Translations under genes and position numbers: made by a program | The notes under the pieces: model-generated | Told to the model about the DNA's origin: nothing | Databases searched by the model: none | The model's input: only the letters and a program-made list of their open reading frames with translations | Assembly: GCF_000266945.1 (NCBI RefSeq) | Contig: NC_018025.1 | Location: 4,406,001 to 4,470,000 of the forward strand | Length of the DNA: 64,000 nucleotides | Origin: Desulfomonile tiedjei DSM 6799 | GTDB taxonomy: Bacteria; Desulfobacterota; Desulfomonilia; Desulfomonilales; Desulfomonilaceae | Direction: 5' to 3' | Part shown: in pieces, positions 42,198-51,221 of the stretch | How positions within the stretch are numbered: the first letter of the stretch is position 1 | Layout of the letters: each line of letters starts with the position of its first letter

Positions 42198-42638
42198 TCA
42201 GTCGACAGTCCAGCTAAATGATTCCTGAATTTCTTTGACAGACGTATCGGGAGGGAATCCCCCTTTGAAGAGTTCGTCTACGCTCGTGACAATCCGTTCT
42301 CCTGAACGGCCTTCAGCAACGATAAGAATGTCGCGGCCTTCCAGACGGGCGAATTCCTGCAGGTATTGGAGACACGTGCCGCAGGGCAACAGGGGTGCGT
42401 ACAGATCCGAAACCACGGCCACTGCGATGAAGCTTCGTGAACCGTGTATCAGCGCATGATTTACGGCATTTCGTTCGGCGCAGACGCCCAGAGCAGGAAT
42501 TAAGCATTCAGTATTGCAGCCCTCGAAGATTTCTCCATCCGTTGTGAGAACCGCAGCGCCTACGCGGAATCGGCTCAAAGGAACAGAGGCATTGTCTCGC
42601 ACTTGAAGAGCGGCAGAGATAAGTCGATCGATGTTCAT
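42198..42638 (-). CDS. cdd: Cytidine deaminase
   Basis: 146 aa from ATG 42638 (the frame is open to 42716 but the domain starts here). Zn motifs: GVCAERNAVNHAL (CxE, catalytic Glu) and LPCGTCLQYLQEF (PCxxC). N-terminal SRFRVGAAVLTTDGEIFEGCN is typical of the small tetrameric class. Deaminates (deoxy)cytidine to (deoxy)uridine for pyrimidine salvage. Confidence 0.94.
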   Translation of the reverse strand: MNIDRLISAALQVRDNASVPLSRFRVGAAVLTTDGEIFEGCNTECLIPALGVCAERNAVNHALIHGSRSFIAVAVVSDLYAPLLPCGTCLQYLQEFARLEGRDILIVAEGRSGERIVTSVDELFKGGFPPDTSVKEIQESFSWTVD

Positions 42639-42722
42639 GGATAAGATCTCGCGATGTACATTTCGAAAAAAGTATAGGGGACCCTGGATAGCAATAAAGG
42701 ATTGAAGGGTCAACAACTTCCT

Positions 42723-43385
42723 TTAGTCATAAATGCCAAAACGGAGATGCGAGAACCTCTTCCGGTCTTGTTCGGACACTTCAGAACCTATTCGAGCCAT
42801 AAAGAGATTCTCCTCCCTGAGGGATACATTGGGCTCGTTCGTGTAGTAATCTCGAAATCCGTAGTTTTTCAGCAGATTCAGCATGAGCTTGCGATACTCG
42901 AATTTGGTCAGTCCGGTTCCGTCGAGATCCCAGTGCCAGGAGAACCCGTTCATATACGCTATTTTCGATTCCAGGGAGTCGTCGTTGGATAAGGTTATAT
43001 CCAGCATTTTGGAAGCTATTCCGGTTTTCCTGAAGTTGCGGCTCACCTCGATTGCGCCCAATTCGTACATGAGCTCACCCAACCTGCTCCACCGTTCCGT
43101 TTCTTCCGGAAACCAGCAGGCAAGATATCCCACCACAACACGTTCATCGCGAAGCGCCAGAGAAACGCGTCCGCCCTTTTTTGCAGCAATCCTCTCGAAC
43201 ACTTCGAGTTTCTGAATTATGGACGAATAATGAGCAAAGTTGCCCAGACCCGGGTCCAGTTCCAATCCATGGAAATCTTCCGCCGGAAATCGAGGATGGA
43301 TGATGATGCCATTCGCTTCTTTATATGCCGGTAAAGGTTGTTTACGGGGAACAGAGATTGTTCCCACGTCCAGATTTTCCATCAA
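42723..43385 (-). CDS. GNAT-family acetyltransferase (AcuA-like)
   Basis: 220 aa. The GNAT core shows GRVSLALRDERVVVGYLACWF, LGAIEVSRNFRKTGIASKMLD (acetyl-CoA-binding R/Q-x-x-G-x-G/A equivalent RKTGIA) and IAYMNGFSWHW. It resembles the AcuA group that acetylates acyl/acetyl-CoA synthetases (tentative). Start ATG overlaps the stop of the upstream GNAT gene (43382-43385), so both are made together. Confidence 0.82.
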   Translation of the reverse strand: MMENLDVGTISVPRKQPLPAYKEANGIIIHPRFPAEDFHGLELDPGLGNFAHYSSIIQKLEVFERIAAKKGGRVSLALRDERVVVGYLACWFPEETERWSRLGELMYELGAIEVSRNFRKTGIASKMLDITLSNDDSLESKIAYMNGFSWHWDLDGTGLTKFEYRKLMLNLLKNYGFRDYYTNEPNVSLREENLFMARIGSEVSEQDRKRFSHLRFGIYD

Positions 43386-43945
43386 AAGTCACCCCAGTCC
43401 CGCTGCAGGGTTTTGAGCATAATTATGAGGTCGCGATACTTACCCTGTCGGTCTTTTACATAGTCTTTCAGGACGGCCTGTTCACGAAAGTCCAGTTTAT
43501 GCGCCCCGTTCTTCGCTGCGTCCTCCACGCCGGAGACAAATTCTGCGACGAGTATCTCAATACCTATATTCATCGCGAGTTTGATTGTGTCAAGGAGCAT
43601 CCATGTGCCGATCCTCTGTTGTCGATACTCCGGATCGACGTTTATGCGGAGATGTGCAACGTGCGACAGGCAATCCGAGGGACGTTTATGAAGCCGAACA
43701 TTTGCGATGATAGTTCCATCCGGCGTGACTGCCACCAATGGCAAGAGCCGGCTGAAGTCGAGGTGCTGTATCCATTCATGCATTACATCAGGATCAGCCA
43801 GGTTCTCTCTCAAGAACCATCTCTCGTCCTCCGGAATTCTTGCGAAGAGTTCCAACAGCTTGTGTTCGTCTTCCGGAACGAGAGGTCTCAAGAGCACGGG
43901 GAGTCCATCTTTGGTTATTATTTCCTTCGGGTAGTCGTCAAACAT
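43382..43945 (-). CDS. GNAT-family acetyltransferase
   Basis: 187 aa from ATG 43945 (GGAG 6 nt upstream; the longer frame to 44056 is not supported). GNAT core: LPVLLRPLVPEDEHKLLELF, LVAVTPDGTIIANVRL, AHLRINVDPEYRQQRIGTWML (QQRIGT acetyl-CoA loop). The tandem pair of coupled GNAT genes suggests acetyltransferases acting on related targets, perhaps protein lysine acetylation of acyl-CoA enzymes (inference). Confidence 0.85.
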   Translation of the reverse strand: MFDDYPKEIITKDGLPVLLRPLVPEDEHKLLELFARIPEDERWFLRENLADPDVMHEWIQHLDFSRLLPLVAVTPDGTIIANVRLHKRPSDCLSHVAHLRINVDPEYRQQRIGTWMLLDTIKLAMNIGIEILVAEFVSGVEDAAKNGAHKLDFREQAVLKDYVKDRQGKYRDLIIMLKTLQRDWGDF

Positions 43946-44146
43946 GGCTGGCTCCTTGCACAAAAGGTTCATCAGAACATATTTTTTTAACAAAGGCCGG
44001 GAATCTTGGCAAACGCAAATTCGGTCGAGAATGGGACTCCCGGATTCCGATTCCATGTCTTAGACAGGCAAAATGGTTGCACAACCGTTCATGTGGTACT
44101 ACAATGCGGTGCCGTCATAAGCGACGATTTTCTCCAGGAGGCACTT

Positions 44147-44332
44147 ATGGACGAAAAAGAAATAACCGTACTGAGCACTATGAAAAATTTGGGAAAGCCC
44201 GTGAGACCGGGTGACGTGGCAAAAGCATTGAATCTGGACTCAAAGGAAGTATCAAAAATAATTGACGGTCTGAAGAAGAAGGGAATGGTCATTTCTCCCA
44301 AACGCTGCTATTACGCTCCTTCGGATTCTTGA
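44147..44332 (+). CDS. Small winged-helix/HTH protein
   Basis: 61 aa from ATG 44147, chosen for CCAGGAGG upstream; an open frame back to 44006 overlaps the divergent GNAT gene. The whole protein is one HTH: EKEITVLSTMKNLGKPVRP, DVAKALNLDSKEVSKIIDGL, KKKGMVISPKRCYYAP. Likely a small MarR-like or archaeal-style DNA-binding protein. Divergent from the GNAT pair, so it could regulate it. A hairpin follows at 44339-44380. Confidence 0.75.
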   Translation: MDEKEITVLSTMKNLGKPVRPGDVAKALNLDSKEVSKIIDGLKKKGMVISPKRCYYAPSDS

Positions 44333-44338
44333 AAAGAA

Positions 44339-44380
44339 TGAGTCCTCCAGCGCCAAAAAAAACACTCAGCGGAGGACTCA
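44339..44380 (+). terminator. Hairpin after the small HTH gene
   Basis: TGAGTCCTCC (44339-44348) pairs with GGAGGACTCA (44371-44380) across an A-rich loop, 7 bp after the stop. There is no T-run, so the terminator function is likely but not certain. Confidence 0.5.
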
Positions 44381-44434
44381 CGAATCTCCCCATCGATATG
44401 TTTGAAAAAAGCTCTGGGCGCATAAGCAACATCT

Positions 44435-45907
44435 ATGGACAATTCCACGTACAGCCATGAAATTCCGAGGCTTATATCCCCACCTGCCCATATTCATCTC
44501 ATGGGAATCTGTGGCACGGGCATGGGATCGCTGGCAGGAATGTTTCACTCAAAGGGGTATCGCGTTACCGGATCGGACCAAGCCGTGTATCCGCCTATGA
44601 GCGATTTTCTGAGGAATCTTGGGATTCCGATCATGGAAGGCTATCGGGCTTCCAACCTCCAGCCGAGACCTGACCTCGTCATCGTAGGAAACGTGATCCG
44701 CAGAACCAATCCGGAAGCAGTGGAGCTTGAGAAATCAGGCATACCGTATGTTTCCATGCCTCTGGCCGTTACACACTACTTTGCCCGGGACAAGACCCGC
44801 ATAGTGGTCGCAGGTACCCATGGGAAAACCACGGTAACGGCAATGATCGCGTGGATACTCGCTTCTGCCGGACGCGATCCGGGATTCATGATTGGAGGCC
44901 TGCCGAAAAACTTCGGCCTGAATCACAGGGTAACGGACGGCTCGGTTTTCGTGATAGAAGGCGACGAGTACGATACAGCATATTTTGATAAACGCCCGAA
45001 GTTTCTCCATTACAGTCCCGGCATCGGAGTTATCACTTCCTGCGAATTCGATCATGCGGATATTTATGACAACTTCGATCAGATTCGAGAACAATTTCGT
45101 CTTTTTGCGGGACTTATTCCCAAAGAAGGCCGGCTCGTGGCCTTCGTCGATGACGTAAACGTCCGCGCGATCGCGGAGGCATGCAGAGGCCCTGTTGTCA
45201 CGTACGGGTTCAGTTCCGTCGTCCAATGGTCCGTAACCGATGCAACCCCTTCAGACGGAGGTTTTTCCGTTGTTCTGACGAATCATGGGATGAAAGTAGC
45301 TGCAGGAAGACTTGCCGTCATCGGGATGCATAATGTCCTGAACGCAGTCGCTGCGGTTGCCGCATGTGTTCAGGTAGGACTCGATCCCCAGGAAGCTCTG
45401 GACTCGCTAGCCTCCTTTCAAGGCGTAAGAAGACGTCAGGAGATTTTGGGCGAGTATCGCGGCATCACCGTCATAGATGACTTTGCGCATCATCCCACTG
45501 CCGTACACGTTACGTGCTCGGGTGTGAAAGCTGCGTTTCCCGGCAGACGGCTTGTTGCGGTATTCGAACCTCGGACAAACACGAGCAGGCGGGCATTCTT
45601 TCAGAATTTGTACGCTTCTGCTTTCAGCGATGCAGACTTGGTTCTGATCCGAACCCCGCGCGATGTTGAAGATGTCCCGCGCTCCGACAGATTCGATTCC
45701 GAGAGGCTGGCACGGGATCTGTGCACTCAAGGTAAAGAGGCGCGGGCCTTCGGTGATACTGAAGAAATTCTCCACTTCCTGTTATCCAACCTCCGGCAAG
45801 GGGATGTAGTGCTTATTATGTCTAACGGGAGCTTCGACGACCTTTGCAGGAATCTTCAAAAAAGCCTCCAGGAGGCATGTCATGAAGGAAGCAACTCTCT
45901 ACGATAA
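44435..45907 (+). CDS. mpl: UDP-N-acetylmuramate:L-Ala-gamma-D-Glu-meso-DAP ligase
   Basis: 490 aa, MurC-like three-domain ligase. N-terminal UDP-binding IHLMGICGTGMGSLAGMF and GSDQAVYPPMS; ATP loop VVAGTHGKTTVTAMI; central VIEGDEYDTAYFDKRPKFL (Mpl signature) and FDHADIYD; C-terminal IDDFAHHPTAV. It recycles murein tripeptide directly onto UDP-MurNAc, so the organism recycles a DAP-type cell wall. It overlaps the next gene by 26 bp. Confidence 0.94.
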   Translation: MDNSTYSHEIPRLISPPAHIHLMGICGTGMGSLAGMFHSKGYRVTGSDQAVYPPMSDFLRNLGIPIMEGYRASNLQPRPDLVIVGNVIRRTNPEAVELEKSGIPYVSMPLAVTHYFARDKTRIVVAGTHGKTTVTAMIAWILASAGRDPGFMIGGLPKNFGLNHRVTDGSVFVIEGDEYDTAYFDKRPKFLHYSPGIGVITSCEFDHADIYDNFDQIREQFRLFAGLIPKEGRLVAFVDDVNVRAIAEACRGPVVTYGFSSVVQWSVTDATPSDGGFSVVLTNHGMKVAAGRLAVIGMHNVLNAVAAVAACVQVGLDPQEALDSLASFQGVRRRQEILGEYRGITVIDDFAHHPTAVHVTCSGVKAAFPGRRLVAVFEPRTNTSRRAFFQNLYASAFSDADLVLIRTPRDVEDVPRSDRFDSERLARDLCTQGKEARAFGDTEEILHFLLSNLRQGDVVLIMSNGSFDDLCRNLQKSLQEACHEGSNSLR

Positions 45908-46895
45908 ACTCGAATCCAATGCGGTAAAATGCAGGCTATGCCGCCACGGCTGCAAAATAGAGGACGGCAAAAAAGGTCTTTGCTCGGTACGTCTCAATCA
46001 GAAAGGCACTTTATACACGCTGGTCTACGACAAAGTTGTGTCCACCAACGTCGACCCAATCGAGAAAAAGCCTCTGTACCACTTTGCCCCTGGGACCAAA
46101 TCGTTCTCCATAGCAACGGTAGGCTGTAATTTCTTCTGTACTTTTTGTCAGAATTATTCCATTTCCCAGATGCCTCGCGACAGGGACAGGATTATCGGTG
46201 AGGAGTATTCTCCGGCCCAGATAGTGGAAATGGCTGTGGAAAGCGGCTGTCGCAGTATTGCGTACACGTATACGGAACCCACGATTTACTACGAGTTGGC
46301 TCGTGAGACCATGGAAGAGGCTCATCGGCGTGGTCTCCTGAACGTATTCGTGACGAATGGATACATGACCCGTGACATGCTCGACGATTCAAAAGGTCTG
46401 ATCGATGCGGCAAATGTGGACTTGAAAGCATTCAACGATAAGTTTTATGTTCGCTATTGCAAAGCCAGGCTGGATGGAGTCCTCGATTCTCTCAAGTACA
46501 TGCGTGAACTGGGCATCTGGTTGGAAGTCACAACACTCCTGATCCATTCGCTGAATGACGAATTTCTCGAAATTCGCGAACTCGCGCGATTCATACGGAA
46601 AGAGCTCGGGGCACATGTTCCATGGCATGTCTCCAGATTTTATCCGCAATACAAAGAGCAGGATATTGCGCCCACCGATGTGGAAATCTTGCGAAAGGCG
46701 CGACAAATCGGCCTTGACGAGGGACTCAAATATGTCTACACCGGCAACGTTCCGTGGGACCCTGGGGAAAAGACTTTTTGTCCGGAATGCTCCGGGCTCT
46801 TGATCGATCGAGTGGGATATTCCATAAAAAAATACGCACTTAAAGAAGGCCGCTGCCCGAAATGCGGCTTCGAGCTTGATGGCATCGAGCTCTGA
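45882..46895 (+). CDS. amrS: AmmeMemoRadiSam-type radical SAM protein (AmrS/PflA-like)
   Basis: 337 aa. N-terminal Cys cluster KCRLCRHGCKIEDGKKGLCSVR, then the radical SAM site VGCNFFCTFCQNYSISQ (CxxxCxxC) binding [4Fe-4S] and SAM. VDLKAFNDKFY and a C-terminal zinc-like site FCPECSGLL...RCPKCGF follow. This family co-occurs with the Memo and AMMECR1 homologues, which are not beside it here. The precise reaction is unknown. The ATG lies inside the mpl 3' end with AGGAGG upstream, indicating coupling. Confidence 0.9.
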   Translation: MKEATLYDKLESNAVKCRLCRHGCKIEDGKKGLCSVRLNQKGTLYTLVYDKVVSTNVDPIEKKPLYHFAPGTKSFSIATVGCNFFCTFCQNYSISQMPRDRDRIIGEEYSPAQIVEMAVESGCRSIAYTYTEPTIYYELARETMEEAHRRGLLNVFVTNGYMTRDMLDDSKGLIDAANVDLKAFNDKFYVRYCKARLDGVLDSLKYMRELGIWLEVTTLLIHSLNDEFLEIRELARFIRKELGAHVPWHVSRFYPQYKEQDIAPTDVEILRKARQIGLDEGLKYVYTGNVPWDPGEKTFCPECSGLLIDRVGYSIKKYALKEGRCPKCGFELDGIEL

Positions 46896-46900
46896 CAGTG

Positions 46901-46929
46901 TTGACATTGGAGTGCAAACCGGCTTTAAA
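46901..46929 (+). promoter_or_regulatory. Possible promoter of rpe
   Basis: TTGACA (46901-46906), 17 bp, then TTTAAA (46924-46929), about 135 bp before rpe. A short A/T hairpin AAAAGAC-CCGA-GTCTTTT with a T-run (46927-46945) overlaps and might instead end the mpl-amrS transcript. Confidence 0.45.
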
Positions 46930-47064
46930 AGACCCGAGTCTTTTTGGCGCTTCCGTCTCCAGACGAGTGACCCGAGCCTGTCCCGACGGACTCCCGGATG
47001 ATCGCCGAAATCTGTCGGAGAAGAGAATCTCATCGCAGGCCTACCATGTCCCAAAGGAAATAGT

Positions 47065-47745
47065 ATGAATCGTAGAATTCTTGTATCCCCGTCAATCTTG
47101 TCCGCTGATTTCTCAAAACTGGGCGACGAAATTAAAGCGGTCGAACAAGCTGGGGCGGATTTCCTGCATATTGATGTGATGGACGGTCACTTCGTGCCGA
47201 ATATCACGATTGGCCCTATGATTGTGGAAGCCTGCAAGAAGATTGCGACTATCCCGCTGGACGTCCATCTCATGATTGCTGAGCCTGACAGGTACCTCGA
47301 AGATTTTCACGCGGCTGGAGCAAACATTTTGACGGTTCATCCCGAAGCGACTCATCATCTCCATAGAACTCTGACGCGTATACGAGAGCTGGGAATGCAA
47401 GCAGGAGCCGCTCTAAATCCTTCAACGGGGCTCGAAGCAGTCAGATATGTGCTTGCGGAACTGGATATTCTCATGATAATGACCGTTAATCCCGGTTTCG
47501 GAGGTCAATCGTTTATTCCCACCATGCTGGAAAAAGTAAGATCCGCACGGGAGATGGCGGACAAATCGGGATATCCCATTCGCATCGAAGTGGATGGTGG
47601 AGTAGCTCCTTCGACTGCGCCTGACCTTATATGTGCGGGCGCCGATATATTTGTCGCCGGAAGTGCGGTATTCCTTCGTCCGCCGTATTCCGACGCAATC
47701 AACCTTCTTCGCAGTGCGGAAACACAGTGCCGTACGGGCGAATGA
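47065..47745 (+). CDS. rpe: Ribulose-phosphate 3-epimerase
   Basis: 226 aa (beta/alpha)8 barrel. Metal-binding His and catalytic Asp in LHIDVMDGHFVPNITIGP, LDVHLMIAEPDRYL, MTVNPGFGGQSFIP, EVDGGVAPSTA and FVAGSAVF. It interconverts ribulose 5-phosphate and xylulose 5-phosphate in the non-oxidative pentose phosphate pathway. Followed 50 bp later by the TPR gene. Confidence 0.96.
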   Translation: MNRRILVSPSILSADFSKLGDEIKAVEQAGADFLHIDVMDGHFVPNITIGPMIVEACKKIATIPLDVHLMIAEPDRYLEDFHAAGANILTVHPEATHHLHRTLTRIRELGMQAGAALNPSTGLEAVRYVLAELDILMIMTVNPGFGGQSFIPTMLEKVRSAREMADKSGYPIRIEVDGGVAPSTAPDLICAGADIFVAGSAVFLRPPYSDAINLLRSAETQCRTGE

Positions 47746-47795
47746 GTCAACCAGGCCGGATTCAGAACCATTCACTTTCAAGAGAAGGTCAAAGC

Positions 47796-49523
47796 ATGAG
47801 AAAATTGCTGTTGATTATTGCAGCCCTGAGCGCGGTCGTTATGCTCGCCACCGATTATTGTTCCGCTGCCAAAGCCAAGAACAAAGTCCCTGAAGCCAAG
47901 TCAATTACGTATCCGGATCTGGAAAAGGATCCCGGTTTCTTCTTTATTCTTGCAGAACAGGCGGAGCTTGCCGGAGATACTGAAGGTGTAGTCCGGAATC
48001 TGAAAAAAGCGCTCCAATTGGACCCAGGTTCATCGTACCTGTACACGCGTGTGGGAAATGTACTGGCCAGGAACAGAAAAATCGCCGATTCTCTCATTAT
48101 GACCCGCATTTCGGTGCTTTTGGAACCCACCAATGACGAAGCGTTCACGCTCCTGGGGAAAATCTTCACGGTCACGGGGGATCGTCATAAAGCCATAGAG
48201 GAATACAGTCGTGCGCTGGAGTTGAAACCCGACGAGCGAGAGCTCTACGTCTTCATCGGATCGTTGCAGGTCTCTCAGAGGCTTTTTCCAGAGGCTGAGA
48301 AGACGTTTACGAAAATGACGAAACAGTTTCCCGATGAAAAGGAAGGTTTCTTTTACCTGGGAAGAGTTTTCGTTGAAGGCAAAAAGTTCGACGAGGCAAT
48401 AGAAACCTTCGAATCTCTGCTGGACAAAGGGGTTGAAAATCCTGCTCAGGTACATACGGAACTTGGCGGCATCTACCTGCTCATGAACAAACACGCCAAA
48501 GCGGAAGAACATTTCAGGGAATCCGTCGAGCTTGACCCTACCAATGTGACGTCTCGACTCAACCTCGGACAGGCTTTGGCCAGTCAGAAAAAATACGCCG
48601 AGGCGTACCAGGTTTTTGAAGATTTATCGAAACTTGCCCCCTCAAATCTTGGAATTCAGATCAAAATGGCCATGATTCTGGCCGAACAGAAACAATACGA
48701 TACAGCGATAGAAATTCTGCAGAAAATTCTCCTGACAAAACCCGGATGGGATCAGGTCCGTTTTCAGTTGGGAAGGGTGCTCAAAGAACAGGGCAAACTG
48801 GACGATTCAGAAAAGGAATTTATCCAGATTCGCAAGGGCCAGCCTACTTTTCTCCATTCCCGCATCATACTGGGACTGATGTTTCTCAAAGTAAAGGATT
48901 ACGGCAAAGCGCTCAGGTACGTTGATGAAGCGATTGATACGGATGTTAAGGAACCGGACCTTTTTCACATCAAGGGCTCGATTCTGGAGGAGTTGAACAG
49001 ATATACCGAAGCCCTCGTGATGTACGATAAGGCTCTTGAACTCGACCCAACAAATGTCAGGATTCGTTATTCAAAAGGAAATGCACTGGAAAAAAGCGGG
49101 CGTCGCCAACAGGCACTGGTTGAAATGGAGAGAATCATCGTGGAGAAACCGGACGACGCGAGCGCTCTGAATTTCGTCGGATATACGCTTGCAGTCGGCG
49201 GAAAAGACCTCGGGAGAGCCGAAAAACTTGTCCGCAAAGCACTGGAGCTGAAGCCGGACGACGGGTACATTATGGATTCGCTGGCCTGGGTCTTGTACAA
49301 ATCCGGAAAAACCGACGAAGCGCTGGATCTGCTCCTGAAAGCTATTGAAAAAGTGCAGACCGACCCTATTTTGGCCGAACACCTGGGGGACGTGCTGCTC
49401 GAGAAAAAGCGCGGTTCAGAAGCAGTTGAGGCGTACAAGAAATCTCTCCAACTGAATCCCGAAAACATCGTGGTACAGGAAAAACTTAAGAAATTGGAAA
49501 AGGAGAGTGCCGCGAAAAAATAG
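47796..49523 (+). CDS. Exported tetratricopeptide-repeat protein
   Basis: 575 aa from ATG 47796 (AGAAGG upstream; the long frame from 47631 lies inside rpe). A signal peptide (LLLIIAALSAVVMLATDYCSA-A; a lipobox is not clear) is followed by ~13-14 TPR units over the whole mature chain, for example EAFTLLGKIFTVTGDRHKAIEEY and SRALELKPDERELYVFIGS. No catalytic domain. Probably a periplasmic scaffold, perhaps for the envelope proteins encoded next to it. Confidence 0.85.
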   Translation: MRKLLLIIAALSAVVMLATDYCSAAKAKNKVPEAKSITYPDLEKDPGFFFILAEQAELAGDTEGVVRNLKKALQLDPGSSYLYTRVGNVLARNRKIADSLIMTRISVLLEPTNDEAFTLLGKIFTVTGDRHKAIEEYSRALELKPDERELYVFIGSLQVSQRLFPEAEKTFTKMTKQFPDEKEGFFYLGRVFVEGKKFDEAIETFESLLDKGVENPAQVHTELGGIYLLMNKHAKAEEHFRESVELDPTNVTSRLNLGQALASQKKYAEAYQVFEDLSKLAPSNLGIQIKMAMILAEQKQYDTAIEILQKILLTKPGWDQVRFQLGRVLKEQGKLDDSEKEFIQIRKGQPTFLHSRIILGLMFLKVKDYGKALRYVDEAIDTDVKEPDLFHIKGSILEELNRYTEALVMYDKALELDPTNVRIRYSKGNALEKSGRRQQALVEMERIIVEKPDDASALNFVGYTLAVGGKDLGRAEKLVRKALELKPDDGYIMDSLAWVLYKSGKTDEALDLLLKAIEKVQTDPILAEHLGDVLLEKKRGSEAVEAYKKSLQLNPENIVVQEKLKKLEKESAAKK

Positions 49524-49577
49524 CGGAGCCCGAGAATTCGATCGAGCGCAGGGTGCTCCGTTCGAGCTGATGAGATT

Positions 49578-50624
49578 ATGAAATATAGAACGATTCTTGA
49601 ATCCAAGTGGAGCCGGAATCTCATTAAATGCAAAAGGACCGGAATTGTCGTTGTCGGGCTTGTTCTTTTCATGGCCCAAGCGCTGGCAGTATCGGTCGAG
49701 GCAAGAGGACCTCAGAAAGAACCTTCCCCGAGTTGCGTCAGATATTCTATTCCTCCATCCCTGCTTGAGAAGCCATTCTCATTTGCCGGTAGGATTGTAC
49801 CCCTCCAGAGACCGGATGTACAGTCGAGAGTCCTTTTTCAGATAAATTTCCTCCTCCTGGATGCAAGGAGTGTTCTCACCGATTGGCTTTCGGACAAGAA
49901 TCGCTATAGCTGGCTTTTTGAAGAGATTCTGGCCAAGGAAGGCATTCCGAAAGATTTTGTCTGGCTCTCTCCCATACTATCCGGAGCAAATCTCAAATCG
50001 CAATCCCGGCAAGCCGGTGTGGGCTGGTGGTCCCTCGAGAAGGTCTGTTCCGCATCTGAAGGCGTGGCAATGTCGGAAGATACATGGCATGACGATCGCA
50101 TGGATCTGGAATTGTCAACCCGATGCTTCAGCCACACGATCAAAGATATCCGAAAAGAGTTGGGAAATGGGGACTGGCTCATAACCGTTGCGGCTTACAT
50201 GCTTGGGCGTAATACGGTCAAAGAAGCTATGCAGAAATGGAATACCCGGGACTTTTGGGACTTGCCGCTTCCCGAACCGGCGGAAGAACTTGTGGCGAGA
50301 TGGATTGCGCTCAAGATCATTGCCTCTGAAAGAAGTTACTTTGGCCTCGATTTCAAGGAATCCCACCCGTTTGTTTTCGATCAGGTCGCGGGGATTCGTC
50401 TGGCCAAAGATCTACCTGTCGCTAAAGTAGCAAAAATTCTGAACATGCCTGCCCGTGAAATAATGGAGTTGAATCCCAAATTACGGCCCTCATCCGGTAT
50501 ATTTCCGGCAGAGGTAAAAGGAACGCCTCTAGTGCATTCCATATCGGTGCCCCGGGGCAAGGGCTCTCTTCTGCTCCGGGAACTCGGCAAAGAAGGATAT
50601 ATAGCAGCTCCGCCCAAGTCGTAG
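49578..50624 (+). CDS. Degenerate MltD-like lytic transglycosylase homologue
   Basis: 348 aa with an N-terminal membrane/signal segment (~22-42). The region ILAKEGIPKDFVWLSPILSG followed by ANLKSQSRQAGVGWWSLE mirrors the MltD/SLT start (LP-x-x-x-x-LP-x-x-E-S-x-F-x-P-x-A-x-S-x-x-G-A-x-G-x-W). The position of the catalytic Glu is occupied by a small residue (ILSG). The C-terminal part (LPVAKVAKILNMPAREIMELNPKL) resembles the MltD linker to LysM. It probably binds peptidoglycan without cleaving it (inference). 54 bp after the TPR gene. Confidence 0.7.
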   Translation: MKYRTILESKWSRNLIKCKRTGIVVVGLVLFMAQALAVSVEARGPQKEPSPSCVRYSIPPSLLEKPFSFAGRIVPLQRPDVQSRVLFQINFLLLDARSVLTDWLSDKNRYSWLFEEILAKEGIPKDFVWLSPILSGANLKSQSRQAGVGWWSLEKVCSASEGVAMSEDTWHDDRMDLELSTRCFSHTIKDIRKELGNGDWLITVAAYMLGRNTVKEAMQKWNTRDFWDLPLPEPAEELVARWIALKIIASERSYFGLDFKESHPFVFDQVAGIRLAKDLPVAKVAKILNMPAREIMELNPKLRPSSGIFPAEVKGTPLVHSISVPRGKGSLLLRELGKEGYIAAPPKS

Positions 50625-50731
50625 GGACACCTATTTGGACTTGACTAGAGGCGGAAAAAGTCTTAACCTTGTCTCAAGAGTACAAGAATTATGCCGAAAA
50701 ATTGAGACCTTAACTCGGGAGCAGGGAATAA

Positions 50732-51172
50732 ATGACTCTCAATAAATGGGATCCAATCAAAGATTTGCTAAACATGCAGGAAAAGTTACATCGCATCATG
50801 CACACCGGATCGGCTGAATCCTGTCTCCCTCGTGCCGGATATTGGTGCCCTGCTGTTGACATTCTGGAAACGCAGGAAGCGTACATATTCAGGGTGGAGT
50901 TGCCGGGAGTAGGCAAAGAAAACATCAATGTGGAAGTCAGTAACAGCGCATTGGTCATCTCCGGCCGAAGGCCTTCCGACAAGGATCCTGAAATCTCGAA
51001 TTATCATAGAATCGAGCGAAATCAGGGATTTTTTCAGAGAAGCTTTACCATTCCCGGATATGTCGACGTAGAGAATGCCGTGGCAAAATATGTGGATGGT
51101 ATCCTTGAGGTAATTTTGCCCAAATCCGAGAGAGGCATTGAGCACAGCATACAGGTGATGTGTCTCCTTTGA
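50732..51172 (+). CDS. Hsp20/alpha-crystallin small heat shock protein
   Basis: 146 aa. An N-terminal helix (DPIKDLLNMQEKLHRIMH) precedes the alpha-crystallin domain (~40-140): PAVDILETQEAYIFRVELPG, NALVISG-like NSALVISGRR and the C-terminal VDGILEVILPKSE. ATP-independent holdase. It lies 49 bp before the DnaJ-like gene, forming a chaperone pair. I looked for CIRCE and sigma-32 sites upstream and saw none. Confidence 0.92.
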   Translation: MTLNKWDPIKDLLNMQEKLHRIMHTGSAESCLPRAGYWCPAVDILETQEAYIFRVELPGVGKENINVEVSNSALVISGRRPSDKDPEISNYHRIERNQGFFQRSFTIPGYVDVENAVAKYVDGILEVILPKSERGIEHSIQVMCLL

Positions 51173-51221
51173 TCTCCGCCGATCATAGCTATACTAGACA
51201 TTCCGAAGTAAGCGACAAAAC

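Noticed and set aside
50625-50731. CIRCE or sigma-32 site ahead of hsp20
   Set aside because: There is no TTAGCACTC-N9-GAGTGCTAA and no CTTGAA...CCCCAT pair; only a loose CTTGAC-like string.
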